NCBI RefSeq assembly: GCF_021729155.1
Contig: NZ_JAJQYA010000003.1
Span: 124,001 to 188,000 of the forward strand
Direction of reading: 5' to 3'
Source: Membranihabitans marinus
GTDB lineage: Bacteria; Bacteroidota; Bacteroidia; Chitinophagales; Saprospiraceae
DNA: 64,000 bases
The notes beneath the pieces were generated by a model. The model was not told where the DNA came from and made no database searches. It worked only from the letters and a program-made list of their open reading frames with translations. The translations under genes and the position numbers were made by a program. Shown one piece after another: positions 54,521 to 62,041 of this stretch (position 1 is the first letter of the stretch; each line of letters starts with the position of its first letter).

Positions 54521-55069
54521 TTATCGTTTGTAATATGCAATAATACTTGCCTTTGCCAATGTTTGATTCCAAAGATTAAATCCAACAATAGCTGGGTTAA
54601 TATTTTCATCAAGACCTAATTTATCTGTTTTTAAAGCATACACAGTAATTATATATTGGTGAAATCCGTGTCCTTTAGGTGGACAAGGTCCTCCAAATCC
54701 CTTAATCCCATAATCTGTTAGGCTTTGAATGGCTCCTTTAGGGGCTAAGTTTAACTCAACATTTCCTGCATTAGTTACCAATTCATCGATGTTAGCAGGA
54801 ATATCAAAAACTACCCAATGCCAAAACCCACTTCCAGTTGGCGCATCTGGGTCATACATTGTTATTGCAAAACTTTTTGTTCCTTGAGGTGGATTTTTCC
54901 ATGAAAGTTGGGGCGATTTGTTATCTCCAGTACATCCAAATCCATTAAATTCCTGTGTTTTGGTTGTTTCCCCTCCCAAATCATTACTAGATAAGGTAAA
55001 TGTTTTTTGACTGAAACACGCTGTTGTGAAAATCAATGACAGCAAAAAAATAAAATTTGTTTTTTTCAT
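54521..55069 (-). CDS. YbhB/YbcL-family (PEBP, Raf kinase inhibitor-like) protein
   Basis: A 182-residue exported protein with signal peptide to ACFSQ (about 21). PEBP motifs are SPQLSW (about 53-58), YDPDAPTGSGFWHWVVFDIP (shared ligand pocket, about 73-92) and GFGGPCPPKGHGFHQY (about 120-135). Bacterial members have unclear ligands, possibly small phosphorylated or lipid compounds. It follows the araC gene by 87 bp on the same strand, so that regulator may control it. AT-rich relative to the housekeeping parts. Confidence 0.9.
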   Translation of the reverse strand: MKKTNFIFLLSLIFTTACFSQKTFTLSSNDLGGETTKTQEFNGFGCTGDNKSPQLSWKNPPQGTKSFAITMYDPDAPTGSGFWHWVVFDIPANIDELVTNAGNVELNLAPKGAIQSLTDYGIKGFGGPCPPKGHGFHQYIITVYALKTDKLGLDENINPAIVGFNLWNQTLAKASIIAYYKR

Positions 55070-55156
55070 TTTATTATGTTTTAATATTTAATGCAAAATT
55101 AGATGCAAAATGAAAAAAAAGTCATGGGGATATGTTCAAAAAGTGTTGCTAGAAGC

Positions 55157-55993
55157 TCAATCTATTTGTTGCTGTTTTGGTGTTATATTGTATTTTGTTT
55201 TATATGCTTGAATAAAGCTCGATAAATTTTCGTAGCCTACCTCCAAATAGATTTCGGATGATTTTTTACGTTTTTGATTGAGTAAATAATGGGCGTATTC
55301 TAATCTTTTGTTTTGAAACCACTTAATAGGGGATTCAGAATAATGTTTTTCAAATTTTCTTTTAAATGTTGACACACTCATATTGCATAAAAAAGCTAAT
55401 TCCTTTAATGTGAGTTTTTTCAATTGATTGCTTTCAATAGTTCTAGTAAAATTTTGAGTTAGATGGTCATTATTTGATGCTAAAAATTGTAAGATTTGTG
55501 TTCCGTGTAGCTCTATGAGATATAGCATTATCTCTTCAAATTTTACAGCAAGTAATTTTTTCTGTGCCTTTTTTGATAGTTTGGAAATATCTATTAAGCT
55601 AACAACAAATCGTTTAATAAATTTATCATACTCAAATGAATGAACCGATTTATATTCGTTGACTTCAGTGTTGTTGAGTTCAAATTTTTGAATGAATTTG
55701 GCTAGATCCTCGTCTGTGAAAAATAAAAGAATACTTCTGTAATTTTTAATTTCAGATAATTTTTCTGTCATCAAACAATGGCCGGATCTCATTATTAAGA
55801 ACTTGCTATTGTCAATTGAAAGGTCTGAATTGTCAAAAATTACTTCTTTGCTTCCTTCAATCAAAAAACTAAATGTATTTTGATAGAGAATGATTTGTTG
55901 TCTGGACATCTCCTTTGAACTACAATAGTCATAAACTTGAATGGTTTTTGACTCTTCAATATAAAGTGATTCTGGTAGTTTAATAGTATCCAT
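55157..55993 (-). CDS. AraC-family transcriptional regulator
   Basis: A 278-residue regulator. Residues about 1-170 form an AraC-type N-terminal sensing domain with LLFFTDEDLAKF; residues about 185-275 hold the two HTH units (LKELAFLCNMSVSTFKRKF and SSEIYLEVGYENLSSFIQAY) and the usual end, NITPKQ. It probably regulates the adjacent PEBP gene and itself. The gene is AT-rich and lies between two repeat zones, so it may be an acquired block. Confidence 0.92.
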   Translation of the reverse strand: MDTIKLPESLYIEESKTIQVYDYCSSKEMSRQQIILYQNTFSFLIEGSKEVIFDNSDLSIDNSKFLIMRSGHCLMTEKLSEIKNYRSILLFFTDEDLAKFIQKFELNNTEVNEYKSVHSFEYDKFIKRFVVSLIDISKLSKKAQKKLLAVKFEEIMLYLIELHGTQILQFLASNNDHLTQNFTRTIESNQLKKLTLKELAFLCNMSVSTFKRKFEKHYSESPIKWFQNKRLEYAHYLLNQKRKKSSEIYLEVGYENLSSFIQAYKTKYNITPKQQQID

Positions 55994-56517
55994 TCTAGTT
56001 CTCGGGGCTTCGTTAACTATTGTTCGTATTGTAAGATAGTTATATTAAATAAAAAACGGTTTGGCAGATAAGATCAGATTAATTACAAAATACAAATCAC
56101 AAAAGGAATATACACAAATCACTCATGAGAAAATACAAAGTGAGGTATCTGGACTTTTAAAAGGGATTAGGTATTAATTCTTATGAAGATAGTCCTTAAG
56201 TTATGAAGAACCCGGTTTTAAATAATGGATGAATTGAGGATGAAAAGTGATTTAACCAAATGCTTTTAAGCTTAATTTCTAGCTATTAGAACAAAGCCAC
56301 TGCTATTGATTGGTTGTGTTATCTTATTTTAAAATAATACCAATTTTGTAATAAAATAGAGGTCTATGGAGATTTTTCGTATTATTGAATTTCAATTGTA
56401 TAAAAGTGTTGTAGAAATCTATTGTTTCGTTCGAGATTATGGCTAAAACCAAATGTATTTTAGATAAAATATAAAGACATTTTACAAATCAGTGGATTTC
56501 TGTGTAAAAGAATTTAA
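55994..56517. other. 524-bp gap upstream of the deacetylase gene
   Basis: AT-rich with no credible gene. It holds the 5' region of araC and, at 56100-56140, the short sequence shared with 49091-49130. No repeat module of the A type is present. Confidence 0.5.
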
Positions 56518-57306
56518 ATGAGGGTATTGTATTTTAAGTTGAGGGAATTTTTCTTTCTAGGAGGTTTGTCTATGTTGATGATGGGCTGTGGTCTGCATCA
56601 GTCGATTACTGATAAAGATGACCATCGGAAGGCTATTTTTAGTTTTGTATTTGATGATTTAAATGCCACAGATACGACGGTGAAAAATATTTTTGACGAA
56701 TACAATTTCAAACCTTCATTTGCCTTGGTCTCAAAAAAGCTAAATGCCGAGACCGCCAAGCTTTACAAATCCTATTACGAAGAAGGGATAAGCATTCTTT
56801 CCCATTCCATCACTCATCCCAAAATGAGAGATTCTACTCTAGATGTAGCGATGATAAATCGCGAATTTCAATATTCGAAAGAAACCATAGAAAAGTATGG
56901 AATCGAGGTGACAGGATTTGTAACTCCAAATTCCTATCTTCATCCCCAATATTTGAAATTGGCTGAGGAATACTACGAATACAGCTTTACAAATAACAAC
57001 GATAATAAATTTGACAAATCTGTACCAAAGCATTCCCTCGCTAGATACGGCATTGAGGCAAATATCTCTTCTGTAGATCACAATATCGAAACCATTGTCA
57101 GTCGAATAGATTCTGCAATTGCGGAAAAGGAACTACTCGTTTTTTACGGGCATCAGATGCCTTCAACTTATAAAGATGATGAAGGTAATTCAAGAGTAAA
57201 CACCGAGGATTTAAGGAATATTTTGGATTATTTAAAGGCTAAATCCGATAATAATGAATGTAAGGTCTTGAGTGCTGATGCCGCTGTGGCAGAATACTAT
57301 AATTAG
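56518..57306 (+). CDS. Polysaccharide deacetylase-family lipoprotein (NodB-like)
   Basis: A 262-residue lipoprotein; the lipobox Cys is about residue 24 (LMMGCGL). NodB motifs are FVFDDLNAT (about 42-50, metal-binding Asp pair) and SILSHSITHPKM (about 94-105, His pair of the HxxxH type as H96 and H100). GFVTPNSYLHP and a late LVFYGHQMP complete the set. It removes acetyl or similar groups from a carbohydrate; the related role could be accessory to the MFS porter downstream. The N-terminal region before the lipobox is rather long. Confidence 0.85.
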   Translation: MRVLYFKLREFFFLGGLSMLMMGCGLHQSITDKDDHRKAIFSFVFDDLNATDTTVKNIFDEYNFKPSFALVSKKLNAETAKLYKSYYEEGISILSHSITHPKMRDSTLDVAMINREFQYSKETIEKYGIEVTGFVTPNSYLHPQYLKLAEEYYEYSFTNNNDNKFDKSVPKHSLARYGIEANISSVDHNIETIVSRIDSAIAEKELLVFYGHQMPSTYKDDEGNSRVNTEDLRNILDYLKAKSDNNECKVLSADAAVAEYYN

Positions 57307-57790
57307 TGAGTAGGCCGTGAATATTGAGCCTTGAGGAAATCATTTATTCGTTCCGATTGGTAACACCTTTTATTCAATTACCTTTCAATGAAGGAATCGA
57401 GGCCGTTGCGACTCGACAAAATCCAACTTTTTAATTATACGCATTTGGTATAAAATGCATTTTGAGGGAGTTATAATGAGAATTTTATAAAAACCCCGAA
57501 ATATATGCTTTTTGCACTGCGGAGTGACTGAATCTTCTAATTTAGCTTGAAATCGTGGTGGTTCGGCGAGTTTTCAATGATTATAGTCAGCCGTATATTA
57601 CCGCAGTCCGGTGTGATAGAACCGTTAAACTTCAAATATTCGCACCATTATATCCATCATTATAAAATTGATATCGTATTATACCATATAAAATTGCATT
57701 TTTAGGTTTCAAAGAGCTGGAATAGGATGATTTATTTAGAAAATGTAATATTTGTTCAGCAATTGTAATTCGTATAAATATAAGATCCCA
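57307..57790. other. 484-bp gap with degenerate repeat modules
   Basis: No gene. It contains an ACGCATTTGGTAT motif (57439-57451), a TGCGGAGTGACTG linker (about 57519), a CGCAGTCCGGTGTGATAG segment (57602-57619), and the CTTCAAATATTC segment resembling 38.05 kb. These are worn versions of the modules at 52-54 kb. Confidence 0.55.
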
Positions 57791-59140
57791 TTGAAAAAGA
57801 GAAGTGAAGAAAAAGTCAATTTAAAATATGTTTACGGAATCGCTTTAATCGCTTCCGTTGGTGGTTTTTTATATGGATTCGATGTCGTTATAATCTCTGG
57901 AGCCATTTTGTTTATCGATACGGCATTTGAATTGACAACGACCATGAAGGGATTTGTGGTGAGCAGTGCCATATTGGGTGCGGTTTCGGGACCGATAATT
58001 GGACTTCGTTTTGCCGATAAATTGGGGCGACGAAAAACGATGATGTGGGCTGCGGTGTTGTTTATGTTCTCTGCGCTGGGCTCTGCTTTTGCCCTAGGGT
58101 TTTGGGATCTTTGCTTTTGGCGATTTTTGGGTGGGGTGGCCACTGGATTGGCCATGATGACTTCCCCTATTTATATCGCGGAATTAGCCCCTCATGAATA
58201 TCGGGGTGCCTTGGTGAATATCAATCAATTGTCCAATGTAATCGGTATAAATATAGCCGTAATTGTCAGTTATGGTTTCTCTTTTGACGGAGACTGGCGT
58301 TGGATGTTTGGTGCAGAAGCCTTTCCTATTTTACTCCTCCTCATCGGTTTGTTTTTTATCCCAGAAAGTCCTCGATGGTTGGCTCTAAATGGCAAAGGTC
58401 AAGAAGCCTTGAAAGTCCTCACTTCTGTATTGGGTCCAGATCGAGCTGGTAATGAATACAAGGATATTATCGAAAGTAAAGATCAATATAACAGTACCTT
58501 TACAGAACTTTTTCAGGGAGGGACTAGAAGGATTTTGATTATCGCCATTATTCTGATGATTTTTTCTCAGATCAATGGAGTCAATATGATGTTGTTATAT
58601 GCGCCGAGTATATTGTCAGATTTGGGCATAAGCATCGGTTCAGGCGCTATTTTGGGGTCTTTACCGATATATGTATTTATATTAATCTGTACCATTGTTG
58701 CCTTTCCTCTAATTCAAAAATACAATCGAAAGTCTTTAATTATGACTGCGACATCCTTTATGGCTCTAGGACATTTATTGATGTTTGGGGTCATTAATTC
58801 CGAGGTGGATCCATTGTATACATTAATCCCTATGTTGATCGGGACAGGAGCATTTACCTTGGGATTTGCTCCTCTGGGTTGGATTATTACATCGGAATTG
58901 TTTCACAACAAGGTGAGGGCAAAGGCCCTAGGTATTATTTGTGCCATTCTGTATTTGGCCTCCTTCTTAATTGCTCAATTTTTCCCAGCCATGAATGAAT
59001 GGTTTGAATTGAGGTTTGGTTCAACGGCTGGATTGTATTTGGTTTTTATGACGGTATGTATTACATGTGCTTTGTTTACATGGAAATTTATTCCTGAGAC
59101 CAAGCATTTACGACTGGAAGAAGTCGATCAAAGTTATTAA
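57791..59140 (+). CDS. MFS sugar porter (paralogue of the locus 1 porter)
   Basis: A 449-residue porter with 12 membrane helices, very similar to the protein at 29729 from VYGIALIASVGGFL onward. Signatures are GFDVVIISGAI, LGRRKTMM, PESPRWL, QINGVNMMLLYAP and PETKHLRLEE. The open frame reaches back to a TTG at 57752; the TTG at 57791 gives the N terminus that lines up with the paralogue. It stands as the only transporter next to the deacetylase and may serve the same or a related sugar. An IS110 remnant follows its stop directly. Confidence 0.92.
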   Translation: MKKRSEEKVNLKYVYGIALIASVGGFLYGFDVVIISGAILFIDTAFELTTTMKGFVVSSAILGAVSGPIIGLRFADKLGRRKTMMWAAVLFMFSALGSAFALGFWDLCFWRFLGGVATGLAMMTSPIYIAELAPHEYRGALVNINQLSNVIGINIAVIVSYGFSFDGDWRWMFGAEAFPILLLLIGLFFIPESPRWLALNGKGQEALKVLTSVLGPDRAGNEYKDIIESKDQYNSTFTELFQGGTRRILIIAIILMIFSQINGVNMMLLYAPSILSDLGISIGSGAILGSLPIYVFILICTIVAFPLIQKYNRKSLIMTATSFMALGHLLMFGVINSEVDPLYTLIPMLIGTGAFTLGFAPLGWIITSELFHNKVRAKALGIICAILYLASFLIAQFFPAMNEWFELRFGSTAGLYLVFMTVCITCALFTWKFIPETKHLRLEEVDQSY

Positions 59141-59306
59141 TTAACTTAAACGGTCCGATTGGTATGGAGCATACGGGGCATTATGGTTATTTATTAACAG
59201 CTACCTTAGCTGTAAAATACCCCGATTTTTCTCTGATCAATCCACTGGAAATCAAACGATCTCAAGGTATTTCAAGAGGTAAATCTGATCCTATTGATGC
59301 TCGGTC
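59141..59306 (+). pseudogene. IS110-family transposase fragment
   Basis: A short open stretch of about 50 codons, too short for routine gene calling. It encodes IGMEHTGHYG, then LLTATLA, SLINPLEIKRSQG and RGKSDPIDA. These are the DEDD transposase signatures of IS110: the Glu in MExTGHY and the Asp in GKxDxIDA. The frame ends in a stop formed where the A3 hairpin repeat begins (TCATCCTGAAGGGATGA). Neither the N terminus nor the C-terminal Tnp_20 domain is present nearby. It is a dead remnant interrupted or cut at a repeat. Confidence 0.85.
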
Positions 59307-59416
59307 ATCCTGAAGGGATGATATCTCATAGCCGTGGGTGACCGAATGCAGCTCAAAGAGCCAAATGCCTACTAAAGGCATTTGATGAGGGAACCGAGGG
59401 ATTATTCCCTCGGGTG
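59306..59416 (+). repeat. Modular hairpin repeat, copy A3
   Basis: Order: CATCC/GGATG hairpin, linker GTGGGTGACCGAA, stem A GCTC/GAGC (59351-59361, loop AAA), stem B CAAATGCC/GGCATTTG (59362-59384), linker GAGGGAACC, stem C CCGAGGGA/TCCCTCGG (59394-59413, loop TTAT), then GGTGGGTGAGG. It has the same linkers as copies A1, A2, A4 and A5 with different but fully paired stems. Confidence 0.85.
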
Positions 59417-59447
59417 GGTGAGGTGTATAAAGCATCAAACAATGTTG

Positions 59448-59553
59448 ATTTGGCGGTCTTTTTGCACCAGTGACTTCCTTGAACAGATGATTCAAATGTT
59501 TTATTTCAACGAAATTATACGGTATGATTATTTTGGCAAAAAGTGTGACAAAT
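59448..59553 (-). repeat. 106-bp inverted-end element, copy 4 (inverted)
   Basis: Ends ATTTGGCGGTCTTTTTGC (59448-59465) and GCAAAAAGTGTGACAAAT (59536-59553). It is in the opposite orientation to the copies at 52.6-53.7 kb and again exactly 106 bp. It is most like copy 3, and the flanking CATCAAACAATGTTG is also shared. Confidence 0.75.
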
Positions 59554-59630
59554 CCATGATCAACGAAATGCTAATCTAAGTAAATATTTAATTAAGGTAA
59601 AAAGGTGTTGACCATTCGTTTATGTTCAAT

Positions 59631-60017
59631 GAAAAGTCCTGAAAGCGGCGCACTGAGCTGAGTCGAAGTGGACGATATATGTCAAGGCGGGACGACATAA
59701 TATTATTAAGAAAAAATCTGCCGATTTACGCTGTAATAAACCGAGATGAACCTTTTGTAAAATTAATGGCTTAATTGTTTGGTTTTATCTTAGAATACTC
59801 GGTTATCTCAAAATCTTAATCGACTATTAAACGCATTTGGTATTATATGTCGCCACTCTGTGGCTATTTTGATCGCAATGTTTATTGTAATGGATACATT
59901 GAGGTATATACCATTATTTAAGTACAAAGAAAAGCCCTGAAAGGGCGAAATATGTCAGGGCAGGACGAAGTCCTGTTTATGGAAATGTAATTTGTATTAA
60001 ACAAGTCCTGAAAGGAC
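59631..60017. repeat. Cluster of REP-like hairpins
   Basis: A REP-like GCGCACTGAGC...GTCGAAGTGG motif (about 59645-59671) as in the 492-bp units, then hairpins GCCCT/AGGGC (59934-59946, loop GAA), CAGGAC/GTCCTG (59961-59975, loop GAA) and GTCCT/AGGAC (60005-60017, loop GAA). Bases 59729-59815 are a diverged inverted copy of the middle of the 165-bp repeat. No gene lies between 59554 and 60288. Confidence 0.75.
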
Positions 60018-60231
60018 GACATACTATGATAAGGCAAAAAGCTAACGATTACCTTGCCGTCACGCCTCACCGTAGAGACAAGACCGAGTAGTCAGATACA
60101 CTACCAAATGCCCTTAATGGGAACGACCAAAATGCAAAGCATCGTAAATCGGTCATCTTGACTAATCTTAGCTGTGGTCAACTAATCTGTTGAGCGACTT
60201 TCAATACCTTATTAAGGTGGGATACGGACAT

Positions 60232-60264
60232 AAAAAAAGGCGATCCAAATTGCTTTGAATCGCC
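60232..60264 (-). terminator. Rho-independent terminator after tonB
   Basis: Read on the minus strand: stem GGCGAT/ATCGCC (60259-60264 with 60239-60244), continued after one mismatch by CAAA/TTTG, with loop GCAA, and followed by seven T (60238-60232). It lies 24 bp past the tonB stop and closes the gltA-gcvH-vanZ-tonB unit. Confidence 0.88.
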
Positions 60265-60288
60265 ATACTTTAAATATATTATTTCTAA

Positions 60289-61215
60289 TTAATTTTTAAG
60301 TTCAAATTTCACTGGTAGGATAAATTGTACCCTTACTGGATTTCCTCGTTGTTGACCAGGTGTCCATTTCTGAGCTAAATTATCCATCATTTTTACTACT
60401 CTTACAGACTCATCTCCCAAACCTGCACCTGGATCTCTTATGATCTTAGGGTCGGTTATCGAGCCATCTTTCTCTACAACGAAACTTACAACAGCATTAC
60501 CTTCGATACCATTTTCACGAGCTATGGCTGGGTATTTGATGTTTTCGTACAAGAATTCAAGCATTTTTTTGTCTGCACAAGCTTTTTTCTCTTGTTGACT
60601 ACCAGAGACATTTTCACATCCTGGGAATCTTGGCATTTGTTCTACCACCTTAAAGATTTCCTCTTCTTTCGCAGCCGGTGGTGGTGGCGGCGGTGGTGGT
60701 GGTGGTGGTGGCGGCGCAACTACCTCTGGCGCTTCCACAATAGTTTCTTCTTCAACGGATTGATCTAAGAATTCAATTTCTTCTTCTTCTTCGATCAATT
60801 CTTCTGGTACCTCCTCAATTACAGGTGGTGGCGGTGGTGGTGGTGGCGGCGGCGGTTCGGCAGTACGAGGCGGTTCAATCTCGATGTCGTCAGGTATTTC
60901 CAAAGCATTGTCTGGAATATAGATGACAGCATCCTTTTCAGTGTAATTGAAACTTAACCAAGTGATTGCTAAGGCAACAGCGCCTCCAAGGAGAAACAAT
61001 GGCATCCACATACTAAAGACGTCCACTTCCGGATATTTTGCACGGCCGGCTAGTGGGCTTTCCCAAGTATGATCCTGGTATTTTTCTGTAAGGTTAGATT
61101 GTGATCGCTTTTGCATCATAAACTTAAGTAAGTATATAACGGCAATTACGAGAAACAAAAAACCAAAAAGAGAAATAACCAATGTTTTTCCATCTACAGC
61201 AAAATCTTCAAACAT
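60289..61215 (-). CDS. tonB: TonB-family energy transducer with two proline runs
   Basis: A 308-residue inner-membrane protein that passes proton-motive energy to outer-membrane SusC/TonB-dependent transporters. It has two membrane helices (about 13-31 and 72-88), unlike the single helix of classical TonB. The periplasmic linker contains two runs of 11 and 13 prolines (about 118-128 and 166-178) separated by an acidic stretch, and the C-terminal TonB domain covers about residues 215-308 (YPAIARENGIEGNAVVSFVV and an end in PVKFELKN). The proline runs are encoded by mixed CCA/CCG/CCT codons, seen as GGN repeats on the plus strand. A good terminator follows. Confidence 0.93.
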   Translation of the reverse strand: MFEDFAVDGKTLVISLFGFLFLVIAVIYLLKFMMQKRSQSNLTEKYQDHTWESPLAGRAKYPEVDVFSMWMPLFLLGGAVALAITWLSFNYTEKDAVIYIPDNALEIPDDIEIEPPRTAEPPPPPPPPPPPVIEEVPEELIEEEEEIEFLDQSVEEETIVEAPEVVAPPPPPPPPPPPPPAAKEEEIFKVVEQMPRFPGCENVSGSQQEKKACADKKMLEFLYENIKYPAIARENGIEGNAVVSFVVEKDGSITDPKIIRDPGAGLGDESVRVVKMMDNLAQKWTPGQQRGNPVRVQFILPVKFELKN

Positions 61216-61218
61216 GGT

Positions 61219-61578
61219 TTAAATTTTGAAATATTTAAAAAAAATTAGTCCTAATATACATCCGATAATATTAGCAATAATATCGGCAATATCAAAATCT
61301 CTATTTACAATTTTTGTTTTTTGTATCAATTCCATCATGATACCCCAAGACAAGCAAAATAAAAAACTATATCTAATTTGGTGTTTAATACGTCGATGTC
61401 TAAAGTATAAGGCTGAAATATTACTTAAAACAAAATACATTCCAAAATGGGCTATCTTATCCAAATTTGGAATAACCGATATGCTCTTTTGCATAGGGGT
61501 TTGAATGGGAGCTAATGAAAGTGCGCAAATGACAGTCAACATTAAGTAAAAACAAATGGCAACTTTCTTCGACCCCAA
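61219..61578 (-). CDS. VanZ-like family small membrane protein
   Basis: A 119-residue protein with four predicted membrane helices. VanZ-family residues are DKIAHFGMYFVLS (about 40-52), a GIMMELIQ helix (about 79-86) and RDFDIADIIANIIG (about 93-106). Function is unknown; VanZ gives low-level teicoplanin resistance in Gram-positives, but this family is widespread. The start is a TTG; no better one is visible. It lies 57 bp after gcvH and 3 bp before tonB, in one transcription unit. Confidence 0.83.
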   Translation of the reverse strand: MGSKKVAICFYLMLTVICALSLAPIQTPMQKSISVIPNLDKIAHFGMYFVLSNISALYFRHRRIKHQIRYSFLFCLSWGIMMELIQKTKIVNRDFDIADIIANIIGCILGLIFFKYFKI

Positions 61579-61635
61579 GGTTCATTATTTTATTAGATGA
61601 AGGTAAATTGTTTTTTGGTGCATCACTCAATAATA

Positions 61636-62031
61636 TTATCCGATTAATTCACCATATGCTTCAGCATCCAGCAATTCATCCCACTGACTGGGATCAGATA
61701 TTTTTATTTTAATGATCCATCCCTTTTCATAAGGGTCTTCATTGATGATGGCTGGATCATCTCCTTCTGATTCGTCCAATGTAGGATTGAATTCTATAAC
61801 TTCTCCAGACATTGGCATAAATAGATCAGATGTAGTTTTTACAGCTTCTACCGCTCCAAATATCTCATCTTTTTCAATATGGTCTCCCACGGTTTCTACT
61901 TCGACATATACAATGTCTCCAAGTTCAGACTGGGCGAAATCCGAAATGCCGACACGTATTACATCATCGCTTTCTTTGATTACCCATTCGTGCTCTGCAG
62001 TATATTTGAGATTGCTAGGTATATTACTCAT
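61636..62031 (-). CDS. gcvH: Glycine cleavage system H protein
   Basis: A 131-residue lipoyl carrier of the glycine cleavage complex. The lipoylated Lys is K65 in VEAVKTTSDL. The fold starts with YTAEHEWV (10-17) and GISDFAQSELGDIVYVE. The open frame extends upstream to 62115, but that part overlaps the citrate synthase end; the ATG at 62031, 10 bp past that gene's stop, gives the standard N terminus. The other glycine cleavage genes are not in the window. Confidence 0.95.
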   Translation of the reverse strand: MSNIPSNLKYTAEHEWVIKESDDVIRVGISDFAQSELGDIVYVEVETVGDHIEKDEIFGAVEAVKTTSDLFMPMSGEVIEFNPTLDESEGDDPAIINEDPYEKGWIIKIKISDPSQWDELLDAEAYGELIG

Positions 62032-62041
62032 TTTTCGAATT

